Positions 35,655 through 44,299 of a stretch of DNA of 64,000 nt are shown here, in pieces; position 1 is the stretch's first letter, and each line of letters opens with the position of its first letter. A model generated the notes under the pieces. That model did not search any database. It saw only the letters and a list, made by a program, of their open reading frames with translations, and was not told the origin of the DNA. The stretch is taken from NCBI RefSeq assembly GCF_000708265.2, contig NZ_JCKI01000006.1, positions 62,001-126,000 of the forward strand, given 5' to 3'. Position numbers and translations under genes: made by a program. The stretch is from Pedobacter sp. R20-19 (lineage in GTDB: Bacteria; Bacteroidota; Bacteroidia; Sphingobacteriales; Sphingobacteriaceae).

Positions 35655-36158
35655 CTATATCGGTTCTACAAAGGCAATGGAAGTATTAATATCAATGGAG
35701 TAGCCAATATAAGCCAAACGTAAAATGATACGCTGTTTGTTTTTTAAGGAGATCAGTTCTGCCACCATATCCTTAAAGGGGCCAGCCTTTACCAAAACCC
35801 TTTGACCTGGTTTGATATCATAGTCAAAAACTTCTAACTCATGCTCAGTAGCCAATAGCCTTTTTAAATGTTCAATTTGTTGTTCAGGCATTGATGCTAT
35901 TTGACCTGAAAAATAAAGAAATCTTGCAATGCCATTTGTCATGAGTACTTCTGCATGTTCTTTGCTGGAAATATACACAAAAAGATATGATTTTAAGAGG
36001 GGCTCTTCTATAAATTTTTTACGGTCGCTCCATTGTTTGAGGGTTTTATGAAGCGGTAGATAAGCTGTTATTCCTTTTCTAATTAACTCATCATATGCTT
36101 TCTTTTCAGCCCGAGAACGTGTGTAAACAGGATACCAACGATAACTATTGTCGATCAT
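35655..36158 (-). CDS. upxY: UpxY-family transcription antiterminator (NusG paralogue)
   Basis: A 167-residue NusG-like protein. The NGN domain covers about 5-100 (YRWYPVYTRSRAEKKAYDEL, LPLHKTLKQWSDRKKFIEEP, LKSYLFVYIS). A KOW domain follows (GQRVLVKAGPFKDMVAELIS). UpxY proteins ride on RNA polymerase and let it read through the long leader of their own capsule operon. This copy lies just upstream of asnB on the same strand, fitting control of the 26-kb run below it. No UpxZ partner is seen next to it. ATG 36158. Confidence 0.9.
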   Translation of the reverse strand: MIDNSYRWYPVYTRSRAEKKAYDELIRKGITAYLPLHKTLKQWSDRKKFIEEPLLKSYLFVYISSKEHAEVLMTNGIARFLYFSGQIASMPEQQIEHLKRLLATEHELEVFDYDIKPGQRVLVKAGPFKDMVAELISLKNKQRIILRLAYIGYSIDINTSIAFVEPI

Positions 36159-36293
36159 ATTATTAATTAATCTTTAAGGAGTTGATTCAGGGGATGTTAT
36201 GTCAATTTTCCTATTGATCTTTTTAATAAAATAAAGGGCATAGCTTTTAAAGCAAGTCATCTTATATAATATAGTTAGCAGCGGGGATGCTTG

Positions 36294-36301
36294 CAAAAAT
36301 A
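36294..36301 (-). promoter_or_regulatory. Possible -7 box for upxY
   Basis: TATTTTTG on the minus strand matches TAnnTTTG. It would give upxY a leader of about 130 bases. No good -33 TTTG was found at the usual distance, so this is weak. Confidence 0.25.
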
Positions 36302-36428
36302 CTCAATTAACGGTATTCTGGTATATTTTTTACGGTTTTTTGTTGCGATAAGTCAATGGCCGCCTATCGGCACCTTTCCCCTGGAAAGGAAAGGGCAAAA
36401 GAAAATAGATTCCTGGCTATAGAAATTT

Positions 36429-36552
36429 CGTCCTTCCGACCGCAGTGGAGGAATCATTGAAATCGTAAATTAGATCAATAAAGCCTGTTTCAAAGATCTC
36501 TCCGTTTCGCTGCTGCCTGAAAAAAGCAGGCGCTACAGTCGAGAGGACGATC
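36429..36552 (-). repeat. Intergenic repeat family B, full copy 1
   Basis: A roughly 124-base unit shared in reverse orientation with 50264-50402. The shared blocks are TTCCGACCGCAGTGGAGGAA, AAAGATCTCTCCGTTTC, CTGCCTGAAA...GCAGG and CAGTCG...GACGA. The CTGC...GCAG part forms a small hairpin, and the two ends are complementary. Confidence 0.85.
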
Positions 36553-36592
36553 TCGGTATTAAAAGGCGGGTAGTTTAAATGCTTAGAAAAGC

Positions 36593-36620
36593 CCGTCGGA
36601 CCGCAGTGGAGGAATTTTTG
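36593..36620 (-). repeat. Intergenic repeat family B, partial copy
   Basis: Only the terminal block is present (CGTCGGACCGCAGTGGAGGA). It follows the full copy by 40 bases. Confidence 0.7.
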
Positions 36621-36682
36621 AACTTTCTTGGAGTTGCAATTCCAGTTTGTAATCAGGGTTTGTTTGCTCTAAAGTCTAAAGT

Positions 36683-39118
36683 TTATTTCTTTCTCCAGAA
36701 CATCCACCACTTGCGGTTTTCATCATCATAGTAACCTGATCCTGAATAACCACTGTAATCAGAATAGTAATAAGTACTATTGCCACCTCCGCGAGAATAA
36801 TCTGTAGTATAATAGTTGGCATGAAGTGCATCATCACCAAATGCATTCAGGATAATGGCCAGATTGCTTAAACCGTATTCTCTTGATAAACGTTCGGGAA
36901 TGTTTGCGGCTCTTTGCTGTGAAATACCTGAACGGATAACAAATAGGTTGATATCAGCAGTTCTGATCAGCGGAATGGCATCCGATACGAGTCCCACTGG
37001 TGCGGTATCTACTAAAACATAATCATACTCTTGTTCAAGCTTGGCCAAAAGGTCTTTCATTGCTGCGGTATGTAGCAGTTCTGAAGGGTTAGGTGGCACC
37101 GGGCCTGATGGAATAAAATCAATATGGTGCACATCATCATGAATCCTCACCTGATCCAAAGTGGCCTGTCCGGATAGTAAAGAACTAAGTCCTTTTTTGT
37201 TTTCACTGCCAAAGGCTTTATGTAATTTAGATTTTCTTAAATCGGCGGCAACCAGAATCACCCGCTTTTCGATCAGCGCCAGTGTACTGGCCAGGTTAAT
37301 GGTTACAAATGATTTTCCTTCTCCGGATACTTCTGAAGTAATGCAAATTACTTTACTTTCTTTATGGCTGGCTAAAAAACTGAGGTTTGTTCGCACAGAG
37401 CGGACAGATTCTGCAAATACCGACTTTGGTTTTGATAGTGACAAAGCCTGTCTGCTGTCTTGATCAATATAATCAGGAAATTTACGGATAACACCGATAA
37501 TAGGGGTGTGGGTTAAACCTTCAACGGTTTCCTTATCATAAATGTAGGGGTTAAGGAATCGGACTAATAAAATCAAACCAAATCCGGAAGCTAATCCGAT
37601 CATTAATGCCATGCTGTAGGCTTTACTGCTGTTTGGCGAAATAGCATAATAGGAGGGGTAGGCCGGGTTTACAATGGATGCACCAGGTACAATAGCGGCG
37701 GCATTCATTTCTGCTTCCAGTTTTTTCTCTGACAGATAGGAACGAACTTTATTGTTTACCTCAAAGTTGGTTTGCAATTTTACAAAGTTTTGCTCTTTTT
37801 TAGGAATTGAACTCATGCTCTGTGTCACACCAGCAATCTGGCTGTCGATGTAACGAATGGTTTGTTCATTCTTGCGGAGCATACTGGCCACCGCATTTCT
37901 AATACTGGCCTTAACGTTGGATATTTGTTGCTCAATTTGTTTAATGGGTTGTGAATCGCTGTTAAACTGGCTGAGTTTTGCTTCCCGGCTGGCAAGTAGA
38001 TTATTTAGTTGTGTAACCATGGTGCCCATGCCCGAATTGATTTCCCCTTCGATATCCATGCCAATTTCTACCTTCGATTTATTGCTGTTTACCTGCTCTT
38101 GAAGTTGTTTAATTCCGAGTTGTTTTAAATTAAGTTCAGTTTTTTGTTTTTCAAAATCGGTGAGTTTTCCTACGGTCATGGAAGTTGAGGAACTCATATC
38201 TACCATACTGTTCTGGCTTTTATAATTGGCGAGGATATTGCCTGATTTCCCTGCCGCTGTATCGATAAATCCAAGTTGGCTGTTAATAAAATCAACGGTT
38301 TGTCTGGCTGATCGCCTTCTTTGAATCACATCATACTTCACATATTCCTTCATGATGGCATTAAGCATATCGGCAGCAAAAACAGCATTTCCATCAGTTT
38401 GATTCAGGCCCATTACATTGGTGAAACGTGCTGCTTCGCCAATATTTAAACCGCCCATCGCCCTGCCGATAAAATCTTCCTGACTGTTAAATTTAAACTG
38501 ATAGGTGCCATTTGCCGGAATTTTATTCATAATCCGAAAAGACATATTACCGATATTTATGATCTGCTTATACTGGTAGGTAGATTTATTTTTTTCATCC
38601 TCAGCTGTATACAACTCAAAATGCTCGTTATCTTTGCCTGTAACAGTATAAAGGGAACGGCTGAAATTAACACTGTCTTGCTTGATGATTTCAATAACAA
38701 AAGGCACATTGGGATAAAGTTCTGTAGTGCGTACACGGCCTTTAAGGTAATAGCTGATTTTATAATCCAGTGTTTTTACGGCATTTGCAATAACTTCATT
38801 GCTGCGGATGGTAAAACTTTCTGCCTGAATTTTATCGGTGTAATTGTAGCTTTGCGCAGCCATCTGGCCGCTACCAGTTCCTAAGCTAGGATTACTGTCT
38901 TCTAACTTCAGTGATGCACCAGTCTGGTAAATCGGAGGTGTATACCAAAGATAAAGCCAGGCACCTGAAAGCGCTATGACTACTGCTCCGGCTATCCAGT
39001 ACCAACGACTTAAGAATACCCTGAATATTTTATAAAAATCAATACTCTGGCTAACAGCCCTTTGCTCATGCGCTAATTCTGTCAATGTTTTTTGTTTTTG
39101 AAGTTTGGGAACAATCAA
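36683..39118 (-). CDS. wzc: Wzc-type polysaccharide chain-length regulator and tyrosine autokinase
   Basis: An 811-residue fusion of a Wzz chain-length domain and a BY-kinase. The first membrane helix is about 34-55 (WYWIAGAVVIALSGAWLYLW), a long periplasmic coiled region follows, and the second helix is about 498-520 (SMALMIGLASGFGLILLVRF). The kinase has Walker A near 592-602 (TSEVSGEGKSF), Walker A' (AADLRKSKLHK) and Walker B near 692-702 (YDYVLVDTAPVG). It ends in a Tyr-rich tail (about 760-800, YYYSDYSGYSGSGYY) for autophosphorylation. Starts with TTG at 39118. It normally works with a Wza outer-membrane channel, which is not in the window. Confidence 0.93.
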   Translation of the reverse strand: MIVPKLQKQKTLTELAHEQRAVSQSIDFYKIFRVFLSRWYWIAGAVVIALSGAWLYLWYTPPIYQTGASLKLEDSNPSLGTGSGQMAAQSYNYTDKIQAESFTIRSNEVIANAVKTLDYKISYYLKGRVRTTELYPNVPFVIEIIKQDSVNFSRSLYTVTGKDNEHFELYTAEDEKNKSTYQYKQIINIGNMSFRIMNKIPANGTYQFKFNSQEDFIGRAMGGLNIGEAARFTNVMGLNQTDGNAVFAADMLNAIMKEYVKYDVIQRRRSARQTVDFINSQLGFIDTAAGKSGNILANYKSQNSMVDMSSSTSMTVGKLTDFEKQKTELNLKQLGIKQLQEQVNSNKSKVEIGMDIEGEINSGMGTMVTQLNNLLASREAKLSQFNSDSQPIKQIEQQISNVKASIRNAVASMLRKNEQTIRYIDSQIAGVTQSMSSIPKKEQNFVKLQTNFEVNNKVRSYLSEKKLEAEMNAAAIVPGASIVNPAYPSYYAISPNSSKAYSMALMIGLASGFGLILLVRFLNPYIYDKETVEGLTHTPIIGVIRKFPDYIDQDSRQALSLSKPKSVFAESVRSVRTNLSFLASHKESKVICITSEVSGEGKSFVTINLASTLALIEKRVILVAADLRKSKLHKAFGSENKKGLSSLLSGQATLDQVRIHDDVHHIDFIPSGPVPPNPSELLHTAAMKDLLAKLEQEYDYVLVDTAPVGLVSDAIPLIRTADINLFVIRSGISQQRAANIPERLSREYGLSNLAIILNAFGDDALHANYYTTDYSRGGGNSTYYYSDYSGYSGSGYYDDENRKWWMFWRKK

Positions 39119-39192
39119 TTAAAGGATAAAGATAAGTCTATTTTTAAAAGAAATGATTTTATTGGAAATGTTTATGCTTTAAATAGGAAATA

Positions 39193-39201
39193 CCCCCCCC
39201 C
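39193..39201. repeat. Homopolymer of nine C residues
   Basis: A C9 run about 75 bases upstream of the wzc start codon. Such runs are prone to slippage and can alter promoter spacing. Phase variation is only a possibility here. Confidence 0.8.
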
Positions 39202-39224
39202 GATCCGCCTGACAACAATACAAA

Positions 39225-39333
39225 AATCCGTTCTTGCGAAAAAGAAGGGTTGGATTTAGTGCTGGAGTGAAGCAATCTACTGTGAAAAATCTATAAAGGA
39301 GATTGCTTCGTTGGCTGAAAGGCCGTCTCGCAA
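39225..39333 (+). repeat. Intergenic repeat family A, copy 2
   Basis: Shares blocks with 3235-3340 and 39349-39450: AATCCGT, AAGAAGGGT, GGAGTGAAGCAATCT, GATTGCTTCGTTGGCTGAAA and CTCGCAA. The AGCAATCT / AGATTGCT pair can form a stem. Confidence 0.85.
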
Positions 39334-39348
39334 AGGACGGCAATACGA

Positions 39349-39450
39349 ATATCCGTCCTTGCGAACTGAAGGGTGGGGCTGTGTAATGGAGTGAAGCAAT
39401 CTGATTCGTTTAAACAGATTGCTTCACTGGCTGAAAGGCCGCCTCGCAAT
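39349..39450 (+). repeat. Intergenic repeat family A, copy 3
   Basis: In the same orientation as copy 2 and only 15 bases after it. It contains TGGAGTGAAGCAATCTGATT and CAGATTGCTTCACTGGCTG, followed by CCTCGCAATGA. Confidence 0.85.
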
Positions 39451-39549
39451 GAAGAGAATGTAAAAATCTGCTTCGCATCCGATAGCTACCGGATGATGGG
39501 TTTTGAAGAGAATTGTTAATTATGATGGCAATACGAAATCTTAAAAAAA

Positions 39550-41592
39550 CTACTCATAGCTTTTACTCCTGGTTAGGGTTTTTAAGGCATCTAGGTCATG
39601 AACAGGGCGCTCGATATCAAAAGGAATTTCCCTTTTGCTGAAGGTTTGGAAATACAACAGACAAGCATCCTTCCAGATTTGTGCATCGCGGTTTTGCGTG
39701 CGTAATTTAGATTGTACTGCAGTGAAACGTTCTTCATCTATGAGTCCGTGTATTTTATCCCAGGTTTTTTGAAAATTACGCACCTGTTGTACACCGGTAT
39801 CATAACGGTAACAAAGTTCAGTCCAGAGGTCTTTACCATTTTTGAGCTTGTAAGTCCAGGGTACATGATGAAACCACAGCAGGTATTCTTCCGGGCAGGT
39901 GCTTAGGTTATCAAATTTGGATCGGAGTGGTTCATGGTATTGTTCTACAGAATTGCTTCCGGTATGGCTTCGGTTAAAACCGAGGCCTATGCTATCTGCC
40001 TTGTGGTAATAGACAGAAGTCCAATCGGCCCGGATTTTAGTATTGGCAAACCAGGGAGCAGGGCCATAATGATGTCCTTCAGCGAAAATATGGTGAAGGC
40101 CGAGCGGCATCATGTAATTCACGATTGCTTCTCGACTTTCGAGCATCATCTCCTTAACGGGTTTCACAAATGCCTGATCTTTAGCTTTCTCCCGGGCATC
40201 CAAAAATGTTTGTCTGATCCATTCATCAGCAATGTCTTCACTTTTAAGCTGATTGTTCCAGGCCAGTCTGCCAAAGGCATACCAGTTGGATTGTGCAAAG
40301 AGATGGCCTGTCCAGTTTTGGTCTGATCCAATATTGGCTACGCCGGCAATGGCTGTTAAAGGATTTTTACTGAGTGTACCATCAGTACAGGCGGCTACGG
40401 TACTACCTTTTCCTTTTTTGTAAGTATCACTGTTCAAACATTCTTCCCAAAGGGTAGAGAGGAAGGCCAGTTGCTTCGATTGGCCCAGGTATTCCTGTGT
40501 AATCTGAAATTCTGGCATCACCGGAGTTTGATTCATGGCACCAAATAAAGCGCTGAAAGGTTCGCGGGGCTGAAAATCCAATGGTCCGTTTTTTACCTGG
40601 AGGATCACGTTTTTTTTAAATTGACCATCGTAACGTAGAAACTCATTATAAGCTTGTTTAGTACGGTCTTGTTCACTGGTTTGATAAACAAAGGCCCGCC
40701 ACATTACGATTCCGTTGAAAGGCGATACCGCATCAGCCATCATGTTGGCACCATCTACATGCGTGCGGCCAAAATCTTGCGGACCAGGCTGCCCTTCACT
40801 ATTGGCCTTCACCAGAAATCCACCAAAATCAGGGATGAGCTGGTAAATTTCTTTTGCTTTAGCTGCCCACCATTTCTTGACCGATGGATCAAGCGGATCG
40901 GCGGTTTTCAGTTTTCCGATGGTAACCGGAGAGGAGAAATTAACAGACAAATAAACTTTTAAACCATAGGGCCGTAAAATCCCGGCAATGGCCTGCACCT
41001 TTTTGAGGTAGGGGGCAGTTAGTATTTTTGCTGAAGCATTTACATTGTTCAGTACGGTGCCATTTATGCCGATGGAGGCGTTGGCTCTGCCATATAAATG
41101 ATAAAGTGCTTCATCGGCTTGACTGATGGTTAAATCCTGGTCGTTTCGCCAGAAGATGGATTGCCCGGCATAGCCACGCTCTACTGATCCATCGAGGTTA
41201 TCCCAATGGTTTAAGATTCTACGTGAATAGGAGGGGTTGGAACTGAAGTTTTCATCGGCTTTGCCCAGGTATTGCCTTCTAAGCAGTTCATAAGTCCCGT
41301 ATAGGATGCCGAGATCGGTTTTGGCCTTGATGGTGGAGCGTTCCAGTCGAAAGCCATCACCTTTGATGGAAGCATCCTGGCTAAATTCAAATTTCAGACC
41401 GGCATTGTCTTTACCTAACCAGCCCTTTTTAAGTTCATCCAGAGCAATGGCCAAAACCGCAGATTTTCTGTTGCTTTGTACATGAACATTTGTGGTAGAT
41501 TGATGACGCAGCCAAAGCTCATGGCCGTCTTCTGCCTTTGCAAAATAGGTACAGGTGAGCATAGCCAGTAGCAGGAATGTGGTCTTTTTCAT
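39550..41592 (-). CDS. GH67 alpha-glucuronidase
   Basis: A 680-residue secreted enzyme that removes (4-O-methyl-)glucuronic acid from the ends of xylo-oligosaccharides made by GH10 xylanase. A signal peptide covers 1-20 (TFLLLAMLTCTYFAKA). Catalytic residues are visible: acid E266 in ANSEGQPGP, and bases D339 in GPLDF and E367 in ITQEYLG. All three are offset by the same 26 positions from E292/D365/E393 of the Cellvibrio enzyme as I recall them. It starts one base after the GH3 stop, so the two are co-transcribed. It belongs to the xylan locus with GH3 and GH10. Confidence 0.93.
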   Translation of the reverse strand: MKKTTFLLLAMLTCTYFAKAEDGHELWLRHQSTTNVHVQSNRKSAVLAIALDELKKGWLGKDNAGLKFEFSQDASIKGDGFRLERSTIKAKTDLGILYGTYELLRRQYLGKADENFSSNPSYSRRILNHWDNLDGSVERGYAGQSIFWRNDQDLTISQADEALYHLYGRANASIGINGTVLNNVNASAKILTAPYLKKVQAIAGILRPYGLKVYLSVNFSSPVTIGKLKTADPLDPSVKKWWAAKAKEIYQLIPDFGGFLVKANSEGQPGPQDFGRTHVDGANMMADAVSPFNGIVMWRAFVYQTSEQDRTKQAYNEFLRYDGQFKKNVILQVKNGPLDFQPREPFSALFGAMNQTPVMPEFQITQEYLGQSKQLAFLSTLWEECLNSDTYKKGKGSTVAACTDGTLSKNPLTAIAGVANIGSDQNWTGHLFAQSNWYAFGRLAWNNQLKSEDIADEWIRQTFLDAREKAKDQAFVKPVKEMMLESREAIVNYMMPLGLHHIFAEGHHYGPAPWFANTKIRADWTSVYYHKADSIGLGFNRSHTGSNSVEQYHEPLRSKFDNLSTCPEEYLLWFHHVPWTYKLKNGKDLWTELCYRYDTGVQQVRNFQKTWDKIHGLIDEERFTAVQSKLRTQNRDAQIWKDACLLYFQTFSKREIPFDIERPVHDLDALKTLTRSKSYE

Positions 41593-41593
41593 A

Positions 41594-44218
41594 TTAGTTG
41601 ATGTTGAGCGTTTGGCTTAAAATATTTCCGCTGGTTTTTAAGGTTTCATCGGGCTGACTGCCGCCTACAGAAAGACTAATTTTTCCGGTAAGTGGTTTCT
41701 TCTTTCCGTTCTGATCAGTATAAGTCAGATCGCCAGGTTGCAAGTTAAAACTAATCAGCTGACTTTTACCTGGTGCCAGGCTAATCCGCTGGAAACCTTT
41801 TAGTGCCTTTCTGGCGGTTTTAATGTTTGGATCGCGATGCGTTACATAAAGCTGCACCACTTCATCGCCCTGCATTTTTCCGGTATTGGTAATTTTTACG
41901 GAAAGTTTGGTGCCTTTACCCGCTTTGATGTTAACGGGTGTGGTCATGCCTTCATAGCGAAAAGTAGTGTAACTTAAACCATAGCCAAAACCGAAAAGTG
42001 GTTTCCCTTTGAAATAGCGGTAGGTACGGTTTTCCATGCTGTAATTATTGAAGCTGGCCAGATCCTGATCACTCTTGTAGAAAGTAACCGGGAGCCTGCC
42101 GGATGGATTATAATCACCAAAAAGCAGATCGGCCACAGCAGTGCCAGCCGATTGACCGCCATACCAGGCATTAACAATAGCCGGGATATTTTCTGCCTCC
42201 CAGGGGATCGCAATCGCACTTCCCGTCATCATGACAAAAACAATTGGTTTGCCACTGTTTTTTAAGGCTTTCATTAACTCCGTTTGTGCCTGCGGAAGCA
42301 AGATGGAGGTTCTGTCGCCGCCGCTAAAACCAGGCAAATCCACTTTCATTTCTTCACCTTCCAGCTGAGGGGAGATGCCACCTACAAAAATAAAGGCATC
42401 GGCATCCTGGTGCCGTTTAACCAAGGCATTAAAATCGGTGCGCATAAACGCACCTCCTGAAAAACGGATTTTAGCCGACCCTTCGCCCTGCCAGTATTCC
42501 ACTACTATTTTGTACGTACTGTCTTTAACGGTTTCCAGTTTATAGGTTTGCGCTCCCCAACGGTTTCTGGTCCAGGCATCCAACACTTTTTTTCCATTGA
42601 TAAACAGCCGGTAACCATCATCTCCTTCCAGTTCGAAAGTCATGCTGCCGGTTTTTGCAGATTTATAATTGGTAGCATAGCGGGCAGAAAAGTGATTGGC
42701 AGTGAGGCCTCCTTCCATTTGCTGGCCTTCCTGCCACTCGTGTTTAAGGCTGTTTTCCATCTGGCTGAACACAGGTGTGCCTTCCAGGTTTTGACCTTTA
42801 AAATACTCAGCTTTAAACCCTGGTTTTCCGTCAATGGCAAGTTGTTGATCCATGTTCAGGTAATTTAAAAGCGTATCGTTGGTGAAAGATACGGCTTGCT
42901 CATAAACCACTTGCGTGTTTTGCCCAACCTTGTTTTTTATCCCTTCCAGAACGGTGGTAATTTTAGAGGGCGTACCGTTATAGTTTCCCAACACCGCAAT
43001 GGCATTATCTGCATTCGGACCAAGCACCACTATTTTTTTTAAGCCTTTCTTTAATGGAAGGATATTGGCCTCGTTTCGAAGCAATACCATAGATTCGCGG
43101 GCCATTTTTAAGGAATGGGCTTTGTGATCATCGCTTTCCAATACGGTGATGGGGGTATTGGCATATTTAACCATCGCTACCGGATCAAACATGCCCAACC
43201 TGAAACGGATCATAAACAACCGCTTGATGGAAACATCGATATCTTTTTCGGTAATGATGCCATTTTTAACAGCGGTAAGCAAAGCTTTGTAGGCTTCGGT
43301 GCCGCAATCGATATCGGTGCCATGAAAAACGGCATCAGCAGATGCTGCAGCGGCATCTTTATGTGTTTTGTGATTTTTATAGAAATCATCTATCGCCCAA
43401 CAATCTGAAGTGACATAACCTGTAAATTTCCATTGCCTGCGCAGGATATCCGTCATCAGTAAATCGCTTGCACAGCAAGGTTGCCCCTGAAAGGCATTAT
43501 AGGCACACATTACACCTGCTACTTTCGATTGGGTAACCAGTTTTTCAAATGCAGGAAGATAAGTATCCCAAAGATCGAATTGACTTACATCAGCATTAAA
43601 TACATGTCGCAAAGGTTCAGGGCCACTGTGTACTGCGTAGTGTTTGGCACAGGCAGCGGCTTTTAGGTATTTTGGATCATCGCCTTGCAGGCCCCGAACA
43701 AAAGCATCGCCTAATGTTGCGGTTAAATAAGGATCTTCTCCATAGGTTTCCTGACCTCTTCCCCAGCGGGGATCACGAAAAATATTGATGTTGGGTGTCC
43801 AGTAGGTTAAACCGAGGTAACGTTCATTCGTTCTGCCCAATTCCACCGCTTTGTTGTAAATGGCACGTCCTTCCAGCGCAGAATAATCAGCCATTTTAAA
43901 CAACGCATCCGAATCAAAGGTAGCGGCCATGGCAATGGCTTGTGGAAACACGGTCACTTTAAAAGGCGTTCGCGCCACACCGTGGAGGGTTTCGTTCCAC
44001 CAATCATAAGCGGGAATTTTTAATCTTGGAATGGCAGGGGCGGAGTTGAGCATCTGAAAGACTTTTTCTTCCAGTGTCAGGCGTGAAACCAGGTCGTCAA
44101 CTCTCCGTTCAAATGGTAGCTTATAATCTTGAAAAGGGTACTGCTGTGACTTCACTGAACTGAAGCAAGTCAAAAGTAAAATGGTGATTAAGATTTTTAA
44201 AGGTTGGGTTTTTCTCAT
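41594..44218 (-). CDS. GH3 beta-glycosidase with PA14 domain (probable beta-xylosidase)
   Basis: An 874-residue secreted enzyme. I chose ATG 44218, which starts directly at a signal peptide (KILITILLLTCFSSVKSQ). The longer frame to 44248 adds ten unrelated residues. The GH3 N-domain contains nucleophile D272 in YVTSDCWAIDD. A PA14 domain is inserted at about 460-600 (KAEYFKGQNLEGTPVFS ... DGYRLFINGKKVL). The GH3 C-domain and a fibronectin-type III-like end follow. Between GH10 and GH67 it most likely acts as a xylan beta-xylosidase, although beta-glucosidase activity cannot be excluded from sequence. Confidence 0.9.
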   Translation of the reverse strand: MRKTQPLKILITILLLTCFSSVKSQQYPFQDYKLPFERRVDDLVSRLTLEEKVFQMLNSAPAIPRLKIPAYDWWNETLHGVARTPFKVTVFPQAIAMAATFDSDALFKMADYSALEGRAIYNKAVELGRTNERYLGLTYWTPNINIFRDPRWGRGQETYGEDPYLTATLGDAFVRGLQGDDPKYLKAAACAKHYAVHSGPEPLRHVFNADVSQFDLWDTYLPAFEKLVTQSKVAGVMCAYNAFQGQPCCASDLLMTDILRRQWKFTGYVTSDCWAIDDFYKNHKTHKDAAAASADAVFHGTDIDCGTEAYKALLTAVKNGIITEKDIDVSIKRLFMIRFRLGMFDPVAMVKYANTPITVLESDDHKAHSLKMARESMVLLRNEANILPLKKGLKKIVVLGPNADNAIAVLGNYNGTPSKITTVLEGIKNKVGQNTQVVYEQAVSFTNDTLLNYLNMDQQLAIDGKPGFKAEYFKGQNLEGTPVFSQMENSLKHEWQEGQQMEGGLTANHFSARYATNYKSAKTGSMTFELEGDDGYRLFINGKKVLDAWTRNRWGAQTYKLETVKDSTYKIVVEYWQGEGSAKIRFSGGAFMRTDFNALVKRHQDADAFIFVGGISPQLEGEEMKVDLPGFSGGDRTSILLPQAQTELMKALKNSGKPIVFVMMTGSAIAIPWEAENIPAIVNAWYGGQSAGTAVADLLFGDYNPSGRLPVTFYKSDQDLASFNNYSMENRTYRYFKGKPLFGFGYGLSYTTFRYEGMTTPVNIKAGKGTKLSVKITNTGKMQGDEVVQLYVTHRDPNIKTARKALKGFQRISLAPGKSQLISFNLQPGDLTYTDQNGKKKPLTGKISLSVGGSQPDETLKTSGNILSQTLNIN

Positions 44219-44299
44219 AAGTTTTGGTAAGCAATCACCAATGATCATGGCGAATTAATCGTTTTAGCAAGTAGTTAATTGTAAATTAAGATCTAAGTT

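Larger units (their letters stand above)
36159..36682. other. Interval between wzc and upxY with repeat family B
   Basis: 524 gene-free bases. They include a full repeat B copy (36429-36552) and a partial one (36593-36620). A minus-strand TATTTTTG at 36301-36294 fits the Bacteroidota -7 consensus TAnnTTTG. No matching -33 box was clear. Confidence 0.55.
39119..39549. other. Gene-free interval between the glycan cluster and the xylan locus
   Basis: 431 bases holding a run of nine C residues and two near-tandem copies of repeat A. Being upstream of wzc on the minus strand, it should carry the promoter of wzc. None was clear. Confidence 0.65.

Noticed and set aside
36159..36682. Invertible capsule promoter near upxY
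   Set aside because: No close inverted repeat pair brackets a promoter here. The inverted family B copies are 14 kb apart and are dispersed repeats.
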